A stretch of DNA of 51,089 bases from Zygnema cylindricum. Taxonomy: Eukaryota > Streptophyta > Zygnematophyceae > Zygnematales > Zygnemataceae. The stretch is taken from positions 1 through 51,089 of the forward strand of contig JBBHKE010000287.1 in assembly GCA_037447655.1 (NCBI GenBank), in the 5' to 3' direction. This document shows positions 21,896-33,061 of the stretch, piece by piece. Both the position numbers and the translations under genes were made by a program. Positions within the stretch are counted from its first letter, which is position 1; each line of letters opens with the position of its first letter. The notes below the pieces were generated by a model. That model saw only the letters and a program-made list of their open reading frames with translations, had not been told where the DNA came from and did not search any database.

Positions 21896-23613
21896 GGGTA
21901 CGCCCTCATGTGGCTAAGTACGAGTTTTTTTCTGACTTTTTCCTTTAAACCTTAGCACCGTACTGCTAACGTTGCAACCGTAAGAATAAATCGCAAAATT
22001 GTAGAGTACAATTTGCGTCATCGTCGAACTTAGGATGTACGAAAAAATTTCGTTTTGTGTTTTCTCGAACCATTGTCACGTCATCTTCAAACTTATTTTA
22101 AAGGGGTGTCCTTATGTAATCGGTACTTTGATAAAGTATTTTTGACTGTAGTGAAGATTCTCCGTACTACTTTGAAGAGCGTCCCAATGTGCGAAAATGA
22201 AATCGGAACTTTGACATGTGACGGTTATAGACGTAGGTACAACTTTGTGACAGTTGAAGACAACTACAAAATTGGTAACGCCAACAAAAACAGCGACAGT
22301 TGTAGACAGCTAGATTTTTGTAATTTTGTGACAGGGCGATGTTTCGGGTTTTGTGACATTATGACGCCATGCTCACTTGTGACAACATCGACGTCACATA
22401 ATCAAGAACTTTCGGCCATGGCTACCCTATTTCGTTTTTTCGACTTTTTTCACTCGACTTGCCATATAAATAGACATAAAGGTAGTCAACAGAAAAAAAA
22501 TTCAAATACCTTTCCTTTCATACCACTATTGTTGTGCCTCATTCTAATAAGTGTGAGACAAAAGTGATAGTGTGCGAGGGAGAGGGGAAAGGCGAGAACG
22601 GCGCAAAATTTTGTAAAGTACCCATGAATGAAAGTGGAGGTCCAAGACCCCTCCAATTTTTTTTCCGTACATTCTTGTCTTTTCCGTACATGAGCATGAC
22701 GGGCAGGGAGAAAATAGCGAGTACTCTCCGTCGTCCTAAAATTTTCCCACTTGTGTGGCGCGTGCGTGGTTCGTTTTTCATTCGTTGTTTGGGCGATACT
22801 TGAACTAAAAACACCCTCTCGAGGTGATTTTTGATGTAGTTTTTTGATGGGTTGGATTCTCTTGCTCGGGGGTTGAAAAGAGGAAATGCCAAAATGCATT
22901 CACATGACAACAAACATGCAGTACATTCAAAGTATCGAATTGACGTCCACTGTACTTTTGAAAACATGATTTTCTCGTACGGCTAAAGTTTTTCTCAAAG
23001 TTCCCTGAATTTTGAGGCAAAATGACAAAGAAAAGTCGATACTTTAATACATAGGGATCCCTAAAACACATCGGCGATGTGTTTTAAATAAATTAAAACC
23101 GCTTTGACAAGGAGGAAAACATATTCCCACGTGTGAAAAGTTTTCAAAAAAAATTGACGACGAAAAAAAGTACAAAAATGTTTGTTTTTGTCCGCTTGCA
23201 TCTTGTCCGTTTTTTTTTGCACGGGTCTCGATGCGCCAGTGTTATTTCACGGAAAGGTGAAAAATCTAGTAAGTCATGGCGGTTGGACATGAGAGGTTTA
23301 CGCAAAGGCAAGTCGTACAGCCACATATTCAAGGCAGTACGTCTACGGTGTCACGCAAAGACATGCGACATAACAAATCGTTTCAAAAATTATGATGTGT
23401 TTTGCGACATTTCAAAAAGGCTTCAAATATGGTGCGGCAAGACAGGTTGCACACGTTGACAGCCGTCACGGGTATTGTCGACTTATACAATCGTCACACT
23501 TTTAAGTAACAACTTAGTTGTTACACATAGGGACACCTCAGATTCGGGTCCGCCAGATCTGTGCTAAAAAACAAAATAAGTTTGCTAAGCTACAAGTACA
23601 TGGGGTCGTACCC
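21896..23613. mobile_element. GGGTACG-ended TTA-target element, long copy
   Basis: Left GGGTACGCCCTCATGT and right ACATGGGGTCGTACCC are inverted repeats flanked by TTA (21893-21895 and 23614-23616), as in PIF/Harbinger elements. The 1.7-kb interior has short frames (one of 170 codons at 22055-22567) with no DDE motif or other domain I recognise. It is inserted in the left half of a TA-target MITE. Confidence 0.7.
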
Positions 23614-23814
23614 TTAGTGTTAATTATTTTTTGGCCTCTTAAAACATCTCTTCTCCGTACCCACTTGTCGGATTATGTATCTGACGATTGGTTCTGAAAG
23701 GTAAGATTCACAACTTCTGATCGGCAATCTCCATATGAAAATCAGACGAATGTGTACGGAGAAAATATGTTTTTAAGTGGTGGAAATATTATGAACATAA
23801 ATAGCGATACACGG

Positions 23815-24278
23815 TAGAGGTCACAAACGGTTACCCGAAACCGTAACCGACCGTTACCCAACCGCCTATGTCGATCCGGAACGGATTCAGGTGCCAAATT
23901 TAGGGAGCCGGGCGGATTCAAGAGGGTGATTCACAAGAAAAAAAATTAAATCTGTTACGGTCAAGTAAGCAAAAAACGAAAAAAATTGAAGGTTTTGTAT
24001 TGTCTCTGCTATCTAACATTATTGTACTTTGTACTCTTGGTATCGTGGAAGGTATAAGGGAGATATACCACTAATTTTGTACTTATTCAGGTACGGGCGG
24101 GTACGAGTGGTAGCGAGAAATCGAGTTTTGATTAACTTTTATTTTTGTAAACGCGTATCGGGTAACGGTTAACAATTTAGGAGCGTGACATAACCCAGTC
24201 AAGGCGTCGGGTACTCATATTTTGAAAAAAAAAATTGTCCGTTTTGGTTATCAAAAAATTTGACTTTTGCGACCTGTG
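23815..24278. mobile_element. Non-autonomous hAT, copy I of the nest
   Basis: Left end TAGAGGTCACAAACGG; right end CTTTTGCGACCTGTG. Perfect 8-bp duplication ATACACGG at 23807-23814 and 24279-24286. The two ends are different subterminal types: type A (GAACGGATTC, CCAAATTT) on the left and type B (GTTAACAATTTAGG, GGCGTCGGGTACTC) on the right. 464 bp. Confidence 0.85.
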
Positions 24279-24392
24279 ATACACGGCAGAGGTCGCAAAC
24301 GGTCAACCGAAACCGTGAAAAACCGACCGCCCGCGTTGGATGCGGAACGTATTCGGTTGCCAAATTTGGGGGGACGGGCGGATTCGGGTAGT

Positions 24393-25601
24393 TGAAACTC
24401 TGAGACCTCCATTGGCCCTCAGAGTATGCAGATCCAAAAGAAGCTAATCTAGATAGTGCCGACTCCAAGTTGATATAAACCCAAATGACTGACCCCTTGA
24501 CAGTCAAAACCCCAATATAGATTCACCCCTGTGAAATAACACTTCATGTGTGCTCAGTTCCACCACAGAATGCAAAGTTAGAATATGAGATTTGGACACA
24601 TTCACCCACTTTGACTTTCCCTTAGAAATACAGCCACCCTGGCAGACAAAAACTTTGACCGACTACACCTCTGTGTAGCCTGGACTCCTTTGAGTCCGCA
24701 GCAAAAAGAATCACTGAAAATGGTCAAGTAAATTAATAGATATGGCTGGCCAAAGTTTGCCATTTATACAGAGTGCTCTCTGGGAGAGGCAGCTGCCTAC
24801 CCAAAATTTTCTAAGTCCTATTCCCTCTCTAAAACTCTATCTACTGAAGTACGGCACCAATCAAATTACTGTATCGTACATAAAAGTACAGGTGCCGGTG
24901 TACTTTCTGTACGGCCATTGTACGACATGGCCAAAATGTCGACACGTGTCAAATCAGGATTAGTTCCTGTAATCTCCGGAATTCCCGTAATCCAATGTTA
25001 TTACGCCACGTGTTATCTGACGTGGCAAAGACCGTAAAACGCCAAAAGTACATTTCCGTGATCGCGGCGCCTATCGTGGCCGTCCGATCAAAACCGGCTA
25101 TAATCCTAGCCGCTGAAATTCGACGCGCGGTATTCGTTTCGCTATCGAAACAAATGCGCGGTATTTGTTTCGCTATCGAAACAAATGCGCGGTATCCGTT
25201 GTGTCCACATACCGTACTTCGTACTAAATCAAACTGTATCTATGTACAAAGTATCTATAAGCCGTTAAACGGATTTATCTACATATAAAGATTTATATAT
25301 TTATCAAACCCTATATATCGTAATATCATTCATATACTTAACGGCTAGAGCTAACGGCTAATGCGGATTGACGGACAGCAGGTACCAAGATCAATTCCTG
25401 CGTCCGGCAACTTACTTTTGGTAAGTCTACCTAATTACACCCTGTCTTCTCTAGAGAGCCTAGGCAGCCATGGCTCTAGCTCCCTATCCAGCCTTCAGTG
25501 ACTACAACAAGTGTGGGGGCTTGGATAGGGGAGTTAGAGGCAGACCGCCTCAGCTCTTTTTCTATCCTAATACAGACCTAGAAAATACTCAAATATCAAC
25601 A
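24393..25601 (-). repeat. 3' LTR
   Basis: 1209 bp, TGAAACTC...ATCAACA on the plus strand. Contains a 31-bp tandem palindromic repeat at 25125-25199. Confidence 0.92.
25125..25199. repeat. 31-bp tandem repeat with internal hairpin in the LTR
   Basis: GCGCGGTATTTGTTTCGC units begin at 25125, 25156 and 25187. Each full unit contains TTTCGCTATCGAAA, nearly self-complementary (TTTGTTTCG / CGAAACAAA). The matching stretches in the other LTR copies have the same layout. This is a candidate transcriptional control element, by structure only. Confidence 0.65.
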
Positions 25602-25614
25602 CTCCCCTTATTTT
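25602..25614 (-). other. Polypurine tract
   Basis: The minus strand reads AAAATAAGGGGAG immediately before the 3' LTR start TGTTGAT, the expected position for the plus-strand DNA primer. Confidence 0.75.
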
Positions 25615-25619
25615 CTAGT

Positions 25620-27657
25620 CTATTTTCTTTCAACTTCCACAAAGAAGTAAACAAACACCCCCTCCTTTTTTTTTTTTTTTTTTTTTCTTTTCTTTTTCCT
25701 TTTTCCTTTTCCTTTCATAAAACTTAAGTATTTAACACAGTGCATTAAATGAACTGAAATGATAATTGCATCACACATTTTATTTAACATCCCTTTTTCC
25801 ATAAATCCGAGCAAAGATTTTATCCACTTCATCACTCTTTCATCCACACACAAACCGATTTCCCTCTTGCGATCCAAACAGCCAGCCCCATTTCCAATCT
25901 GCAACATACACCCAGATGCTAACCCTTTTACAGGCACATCTTCACAAGTGACGTCACACCAAGTAGTGATGTCAAATCCATCCACCCCCAAATATTCCCA
26001 AAAAACACTAGTCCCCACTAAGTTCCTCGTAAGATCTACATCTTTCGTACTCATATTTTTATCCATGATAATTACCCCATTTTCGGAACTTCCCTCACTC
26101 TCTCCCATGGAATTCTTTCCACTATTACTTTCTAATTTAATTCCCAATAAATATTTCTTCTCCCCTAAACCTTTAATCAAATATTTCTCTTCTCCCCTAT
26201 CCTTTAAAACCACTTCGAGTTTCACTTCTCCCCTTTCCTCGGAATCCGTTGAAGTCTCCCTTTCCGACCAGTTTTCAGTTTCCCTATTATCTATAAAATT
26301 ATCCTGATTAATTTTATCTTTCCCGTTTTCACTTATCGATCCTAGAACTGACTTTCTCATTTCTAAGTCATACACTCTACACTCCTCAACATCCTCAAGT
26401 ACCTCCTCTCTCTTTCCTTCCCTTATACCTCCAAAAGCACACTGTTGCCTTCGTGCAATTACTGTGTGCTTTTCTCTCTTCCCCATACTACTAATCCGGA
26501 GAAGCTCTAAAATATCTTCATCCTCTTTCTCCTCTTCCCCTTCTTCCTCCTCATCCACATTCCAACTTCTAAGTTTTTCCAAACAAGGGCATTCCTCCAT
26601 ATAATGACCCGGTTCCCTACAAAAGAAGCAAACCCCCTTTTTCAAAGCTCCCCTTTCTTTTCTTCTCCCTCTCTTTCCACCAAAGTTCCAATAAGGTTTA
26701 CCTTTGTCTTTCTTTCTCTCATCACGCTTCCGCTCGTCACCACCGTTCCTCTCATCACGCTTCCGCTCGTCACCACCGTTTCTCTCATCACGCTTCCGCT
26801 CGTCACCGCCGTTCCTCTCATCACGCTTCCGCCAATCACCACCAGCTGAAAATGCATTGACCCTGTCCCTTCCCCTACAAAGCTCCAAAGTGCTTTCCCT
26901 CACAAGAATTATCCCCATGGTAAAGCTCCAAGTCCATGAGGAGCCATCCATTGCCTGTATACGACAAATTATGTTTTCGTACTCATCTGGGAGTTTCATA
27001 ATTAGTGTATTAATCTTACTCTCCTCAGATTCTACATATCCCGCACTAGTAAGCTCAACATATAACGCAGCAATATCATTGCAAAACTCTATCATGCTAC
27101 CGCCTTTATAAACGTAGGCATCTATTTCCTGTTTTACTAATTGCTGCCTCGTAATAGTCTCACTCTTATAAATCTGAGTTAGTGCTTCCCATATCTCTGA
27201 AGACTTGGTTAGACTTAAAAGAGTGATAGCTATCGACTTAGACACATATCTAAGTATGAGATGTTTTGCTATAGTGTTTTTGTATTCCCATATTTTCCTG
27301 TCATTTTTCTTCAGTTTTAATCCCTACATGTGGTACCATAGCTGAGAGCCTAGCTCCCCTCACCATAGGTGTCCCTTTTTCCTTCTCCCCTATTTCCCCA
27401 TCCACGGAAAGGTTTTTCCCTTCACCTTCCGTTGCATCTGAACTCCGGATGACATTCTGGGCAGTCTCAGATGATTCTCCGTAGTAAGCTCCTCCAAAGC
27501 CAAGTGGCAGACATCTCACTTGTCCCGCAACAATTCCCCATAAGTCCTTCTCGAAAAGCAATCCCTCCATTGTAAACGTCCAATACGTGAAGCCTGTTCC
27601 ATCAAACATAGGCACCCTAGATGGTGGGCCCATAACCTGAAACTCTGAGACCTCCAT
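25620..27657 (-). CDS. gag: Retrotransposon Gag (copia-type) with zinc knuckle, frameshifted
   Basis: Part 1 (27657-27301) opens MEVSEFQVMGPPSRVP and has FDGTGFTYWTFTMEGLL, a copia Gag N-terminal motif. It runs into TGA just after an A5 run (27304-27308), and the +1 frame continues DRKIWEYKNTIAKHLIL to the stop at 25620. Typical Gag helices follow (EIWEALTQIY, LPDEYENII), then an 11-residue repeat (RNGGDERKRDE, about four copies), then a CCHC knuckle CFFCREPGHYMEEC. The remaining 300 residues are acidic with a Lys tract from a poly-T run, and lack pol motifs. The ATG of codon 9 (27631-27633) lies inside the primer-binding site, and codon 1 lies in the LTR, so translation may start in either place. 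Gag would form particles and bind RNA. The frameshift is probably a single-base mutation, less likely programmed. Confidence 0.8.
27622..27637 (-). other. Primer-binding site for initiator tRNA-Met (internal)
   Basis: Immediately inside the 5' LTR the minus strand reads GGTTATGGGCCCACCA. This is the complement of the anticodon-stem region (TGGTGGGCCCATAACC) of eukaryotic initiator tRNA-Met, not of its 3' end. Drosophila copia uses the same half-tRNA priming. Confidence 0.8.
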
Positions 27658-28847
27658 TGGCCCTCAGAGTATGCAGATCCAAAAGAAGCTAATCTAGATA
27701 GTGCCGACTCCAAGTTGATATAAACCCAAATGACTGACCCCTTGACAGTCAAAACCCCAATATAGATTCACCCCTGTGAAATAACACTTCCTGTGTGCTC
27801 AGTTCCACCACAGAATGCAAAGTTAGAATATGAGATTTGGACACATTCACCCACTTTGACTTTCCCTTAGAAATACAGCCACCCTGGCAGACAAAAACTT
27901 TGATCGACTACACCCCTGTGTAGCCTGGACTCCTTTGAGTCCGCAGCAAAAAGAATCACTGAAAATGGTCAAGTAAATTAATAGATATGGCTGGCCAAAG
28001 TTTGCCATTTATACAGAGTGCTCTCTGGGAGAGGCAGCTGCCTACCCAAAATTTTCTAAGTCCTATTCCCTCTCTAAAACTCTATCTACTGAAGTACGGC
28101 ACCAATCAAATTACTGTATCGTACATAAAAGTACAGGTGCCGGTGAACTTTCTGTACGGCCATTGTACGACATGGCCAAAATGTCGACACGTGTCAAATC
28201 AGGATTAGTTCCTGTAATCTCCGGAATTCCCGTAATCCAATGTTATTACGCCACGTGTTATCTGACGTGGCAAAGACCGTAAAACGCCAAAAGTACATTT
28301 CCGTGATCGCGGCGCCTATCGTGGCCGTCCGATCAAAACCGGCTATAATCCTAGCCGCTGAAATTCGACGCGCGGTATTCGTTTCGCTATCGAAACAAAT
28401 GCGCGGTATTTGTTTCGCTATCGAAACAAATGCGCGGTATCCGTTGTGTCCACATACCGTACTTCGTACTAAATCAAACTGTATCTATGTACAAAGTATC
28501 TATAAGCCGTTAAACGGATTTATCTACATATAAAGATCTATATATTTATCAAACCCTATATATCGTAATATCATTCCTATACTTAACGGCTAGAGCTAAC
28601 GGCTAATGCGGATTGACGGACAGCAGGTACCAGGATCAATTCCTGCGTCCGGCAACTTACTTTTGGTAATTCTACCTAATTCACCCCCTGTCTTCTCTAG
28701 AGAGCCTAGGCAGCCATGGCTCTAGCTCCCTATCCAGCCTTCAGTGACTACAACAAGTGTGGGGGCTTGGATAGGGGAGTTAGAGGCAGACCGCCTCAGC
28801 TCTTTTTCTATCCTAATACAGACCTAGAAAATACTCAAATATCAACA
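27638..28847 (-). repeat. 5' LTR
   Basis: 1210 bp, near-identical to 24393-25601. Differences seen include ACTTCCTGTG against ACTTCATGTG, GTGAACTTT against GTGTACTTT, and AAGATCTAT against AAGATTTAT. Confidence 0.92.
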
Positions 28848-29440
28848 GTAGTTGATTCACGGGAAAAAAAAAAATAGGTAACTCTCAGATAAGCAAAAAA
28901 CGAAAAAAAAAATGAAAATTTTGTACTGTCCATTAAATCCAATATTATTGTTCGTTGTACTCTTTGTATCGTGGATGTACGAGACATCATGATTAGCATC
29001 GCAAATTCGACACGGTACTAACACTATTCATTTCGCAAATCTTATTAGAAGATAAGTGTCGCAAATCGTACTCTATTGTAAAGTGTTAGTTATGCACTTT
29101 ATACGGTGTTTCCATAAATATGTCAAATTATTATGTCAATATCAGGCGACAGATCATAATTATTGGCTTATTCATACGTCATAGATTATTGCAAAGTGCT
29201 AATTATGCATTTTATACCGTGTTTCCACAAATATATTATATTATTATGTCAATGTCATGCGACATGTAGTAATTGTTGGTTAATAAATTAGTGGAAATTA
29301 AATTATTACGTCAATTTCCCATGACAAATCCTAATTATTGGCTTACTCACATGTTTCAAACAATAAATCGATAAATTGAATTGCTATTTAAGTTAGAGAA
29401 ACTCGACCACAATTCAAACAAAACTTAGTCATGCGCTAAA

Positions 29441-31709
29441 ATGGAGAAAAACATCATCGCTTCTCTTAAAACCAAAATCCAAAACAAACTTCAAAAATCA
29501 AAAAATAGTGAAATTGCTTTGTATTACCTAGTGAAAGAAAGCAGGGCCACTTCAAGTTGTTGGAAAAAATTTGAACATGTTGATGAAGCTAAAACATCAA
29601 ACAAATACATGGTAAAAGGGGTAGGCTTTGTGGCTTGTAATACATGTTTCATAGTTTATCAACACAAGTTAACAAACGGTACTTCAACAATCAACACTCA
29701 CACATGTTCAGCGCTGACTAACACGGATAATTCAAGAAGATTTCTTCTTAAGTTTCTTTCGAAAACGGAGGCAAAAACGAATGACCGAAAAAAAAAAATC
29801 GAAAATAGTGGCGTTGATGTGTTGTGAGGACCTTGGACCATTTTCGATAGTCGACGGTTTAGGTATGATTTATTTTAAATTCCATTTAAAATGGCTTTGG
29901 TGTATATGTCATTATAACTTGTTTTGTTAATAAACTTATATGTTTGAGCTACATCACTATTTCCATATCAATAATTTATATTCATACGCTTATTTTTTTT
30001 TATTATTATTATTTGGTTTATCATGTTGTTATTTTTTAATTGTCTATCCAAAAAAAAAGATCCTTTCGGTAGAAACCTTCTTTATAGATCACGGTTAGTG
30101 ATTGTATGATATTTTCTTTTTGTTTTTTTTTCCTAGGTTTTCAAGCATTTTGTCAAGCACTGTTTGATGTTGTTGTTTCGTCCAACAAAAGTGTTGACAT
30201 CAACCAACTACTCCCGTCCGTTGAGAGCGTAAAAAACTACATTATATCTTTTGCCAAACATATTCGTAGTTTGATCATCTCAAAACTTAGAGAAAATATT
30301 GATAACAATATTTCTGTCGCATTTACGACCAATCTTTGGACCGAGACAAGAAAAAGAACCCATTCATGTCAGCAACCACTCATTTTATTAACAAAGAATA
30401 ACTTCATGCACGGACGCTTCAAGTCGATCATTTTCCGGAGGAAAAACAGACCGCGGAAAATGTTTTAACGGCTTTCAAATATTGTTAAGCCAATTTTGAA
30501 ATGTCCAATTTTGATGTTTTAGAAAATCGATGCGTTGTCGTGACCGACAGTGGCTCTAACATGTGTCCGGCTGAAGGTCTACCGAGTATGTTTTTTCGAT
30601 ACCTTGCGCGGACCATAAAATTGCTACAATTGTGATAACGATCTTGAATAAGGGCGGAACTTCCAAAAAATACAAATACGATGTGGAAGTTCTTGAATTG
30701 TTTGATCTAATTGACGCGTGTAAATCACTGTTCACGTTTTTCAAACAGAGTAATGTTAAAATCTTTTGAAAAACACTTTAAAACAAGAAAACGCAATGCA
30801 GTGGCATTCTTTGCTTCGAATGCTTAAGAGTATTTACGATGCATTCAATGAGATAGGACCAATCGCTCAAGCAAAAAATAAATTGATACTTTTTGCTTGT
30901 ATCGATAAGACTCACTTTACCGATCTTATACGATTTTTGGAAATGTTTCAAGAAGCGACCCTAAAGTTAGAAAAAATCAAAGAACCAACTTTACATTTGG
31001 TTTTGTTTGAACTATCGTCTCTCGATAACCAGTGTAAGATAAGAAAAACATCTTACAATGACGGTGAAAAAGAATGCCCCGCCGATTTCTCAAACTTGCA
31101 AAAAATTGAAAGATCTTTTTATTAAATTTGCACTACCGATGTGGGGCCTTCATGAGTATCATATTGTCGCGACTCTCTTAGATCCCCGACATAACAAAAG
31201 CTTGAAATAATTGGGGTATCGAAACCGAAATTGAAAACGCGAGGGTCAAACTTCGAGAACTCGCAAACGACCCCGGTGATGACGTTGATTTCCGTAGTCC
31301 TCAACGTTTAACAAAAAAACAAAAAACATCGCAAAATATGGACGGTTTCCACAATTGTTTTGGTGAGAGCGATGACAAAAATGAGGTTCTTATTACCACC
31401 GACAAAAAAATGCTCGTTAATGACGAATTGAAACGTTGTTTTGATTTAAAATTAACCAACGACGAAAGATTGAACTTTAACATACTTGAATGGTTGAAAA
31501 ATAATCAAATGTACGTGCGAAAGATGGAGGATTTCCTATTCTAGTTGGTGCGATAGATCTATTATAGCTATTTCGGCTTCTAGCTCCATCTCTGAATGCA
31601 ATTTTTTGGATGCCGGGAACATAATAACAAAGAACAGGAGCTCACTAGCGGCTTCAATTGTTAGTGATCTTTTGTGTGTTAGATCCAACTGTTATCTTTT
31701 AACTGCATA
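29441..31709 (+). pseudogene. hAT transposase, decayed
   Basis: Fragments in family order: a BED zinc finger (29441-29827: SSCWKKFEHV, VACNTC, INTHTC); FQAFCQALFDVVV and SVAFTTNLWTE (30132-30360); VTDSGSNM (about 30540-30565); a helical middle (30766-31125); LLDPRHNKSL (about 31170); and the dimerisation end ASSSISECNFLDAG, then NIITKNRSSLAASIVSDLL to TAA near 31709. This is the Hermes/hobo-like layout. An intron seems to lie at about 29858-30135 (acceptor TTTCCTAG). At least four frame changes or stops separate the pieces. In NLWTE the residue aligned with the first catalytic Asp of the usual D-x-WT motif is Asn. It is not functional. The coding strand runs from the type-A to the type-B end of the hAT element. 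Confidence 0.85.
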
Positions 31710-32370
31710 GTTTTTTGTTTTGTTTTGTTTTCTAATTATTCTATTTTTTTTAGTATTAGTTATGTTGTTTTTTTTTCTTTGAAATTTTTGTTGTATTTCA
31801 CAATTTTTCTAGTGTTATTTTTTTATTTTTTTTTTAAACCGGAATGTTTATTTTTATCAAATTACCAAAGCGTTGTAATTATGCCGAATTTAGATTTATA
31901 GATTTTGTATAGTTTTTAAGTTTGAGGTTGATAATTTGTATAATAGAGTCAAAAATTGGATGAGGTTGCGATTTGTTTATTTATATATTTGATACTACAA
32001 AATATTTTTTGTTTTTTTTGCTCATCACAATGTATTTTTTGCTAATTGATTTTCTATGTGAAAAACTAAGTTTTTTTTGTAAGCATACATAATTAAAACT
32101 TTACCTTTTTTGCATAATTTATAACATAGTATCGCAGTCGAAAGAAAAACAGTCCAAAAATGTAGCGAAAAATTTAGATTTACGAGAAAATAAACATTAA
32201 TATAAGAGTTTAAACATTAATCTAAGAGTTACACGCAAAATTAGGAAAAAATCTCTTGAGGGAGGTGACTGTCGAGGAAAAAAAATATTCGTAAAGAGAG
32301 ATTGCAAAAAGACAAAATAGTAAAAGGAAGAGGTACACGAAGTGTTTTTTTGCAAAGGGAGATGTACCAC
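31710..32370. other. AT-rich 3' part of the hAT element
   Basis: T-rich sequence between the transposase relic and the nested MITEs. No gene or terminal repeat is seen. Confidence 0.4.
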
Positions 32371-32372
32371 TA

Positions 32373-33061
32373 CACCGCTCATTGTTATTAGTGTTAATAA
32401 GTCGCTACTACTTATAGCAAAAAATCACAAAATATAGTTAACAACATAGTTTAAAGACATGGACTACAACCTACTACGTCTCCTTGCATTAAATGGTAGT
32501 ATTAATCATAATTTTCCATTAACACTACACCGCGAATCGTAATTAGCGTTTTTAACGATAATTCCGTCACCACAAATTTTGACCCAAAACCTTAAAAATA
32601 GTAAATAACTCTAAATTTTTCTTTACATTATTTAAGGTACTTTTTGAATCATCGTTAACAACTATAATATAGTGTCGTTTTAAATAGTGTGGCGTACGGT
32701 CGGTGTCTTACCATGCAAAATTGTAATTAACGAAAAAAATACAAAAAATGATTTAATACATGTCGTTATCATGTAACTGCGTTTTCACAAACCACGTAGT
32801 GCAAACGTCATAATGACGTGAAATTGTACGGTTTGTCAGATTCTGTACGTGTACCTAAAAGATATTCAACGCGGATAATTATTACGAAAAGAAACCCAAA
32901 TTAGAGTTATTGATAAACTACAGTAAAACTTTTTTTTGAGAAAACGAAAAAACCTAAATTAGAATTTGATAACATTAATTTATTTTTTACTTTAATTATT
33001 TATTTCCGATAATTACAATTTGCGGTGTAATAAATGCTTAACACTTCAACAATGAGCGTTG
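32373..33061. mobile_element. TA-target MITE, itself interrupted
   Basis: Left CACCGCTCATTGTTATTAG, right CTTCAACAATGAGCGTTG, flanked by TA (32371-32372 and 33062-33063). A second TA-target MITE (32528-33027) is inserted inside. Confidence 0.7.
32528..33027. mobile_element. TA-target MITE nested in a TA-target MITE
   Basis: Left CACCGCGAATCGTAATTAGC, right ATAATTACAATTTGCGGTG, flanked by TA (32526-32527 and 33028-33029). 500 bp, non-coding. Confidence 0.75.

Larger units (their letters stand above)
24393..28847 (-). mobile_element. Ty1/copia-like LTR retrotransposon without pol
   Basis: Complete 4455-bp insertion read on the minus strand. LTRs at 27638-28847 (5') and 24393-25601 (3') differ at about ten places by eye. 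Target duplication GTAGT at 24388-24392 and 28848-28852. Both LTRs have TG...CA ends. Internal region 2036 bp: primer site, frameshifted gag, purine tract. No protease, integrase, reverse transcriptase or RNase H motif is visible, so it must depend on enzymes supplied in trans. It is inserted in the type-A end of a hAT element. Confidence 0.9.

Noticed and set aside
22055-22567. 170-codon frame in the GGGTACG-family element as a possible transposase
   Set aside because: No DDE-type spacing or recognisable motif, and it is absent from the short copy. I keep it only as a note on the element.
25125-25199. CRISPR-like direct repeats
   Set aside because: Eukaryotic LTR context, only two and a half units, and no spacers.
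25759-26307. 182-codon plus-strand frame
   Set aside because: Antisense shadow of the retrotransposon Gag frame. It has no domain of its own.
25620-26500. Possible integrase, reverse transcriptase or RNase H remnants in the C-terminal 300 residues of the Gag frame
   Set aside because: I looked for HHCC, DDE, YVDD-like and RNase H motifs and found none. The region is acidic and low-complexity with a Lys tract.
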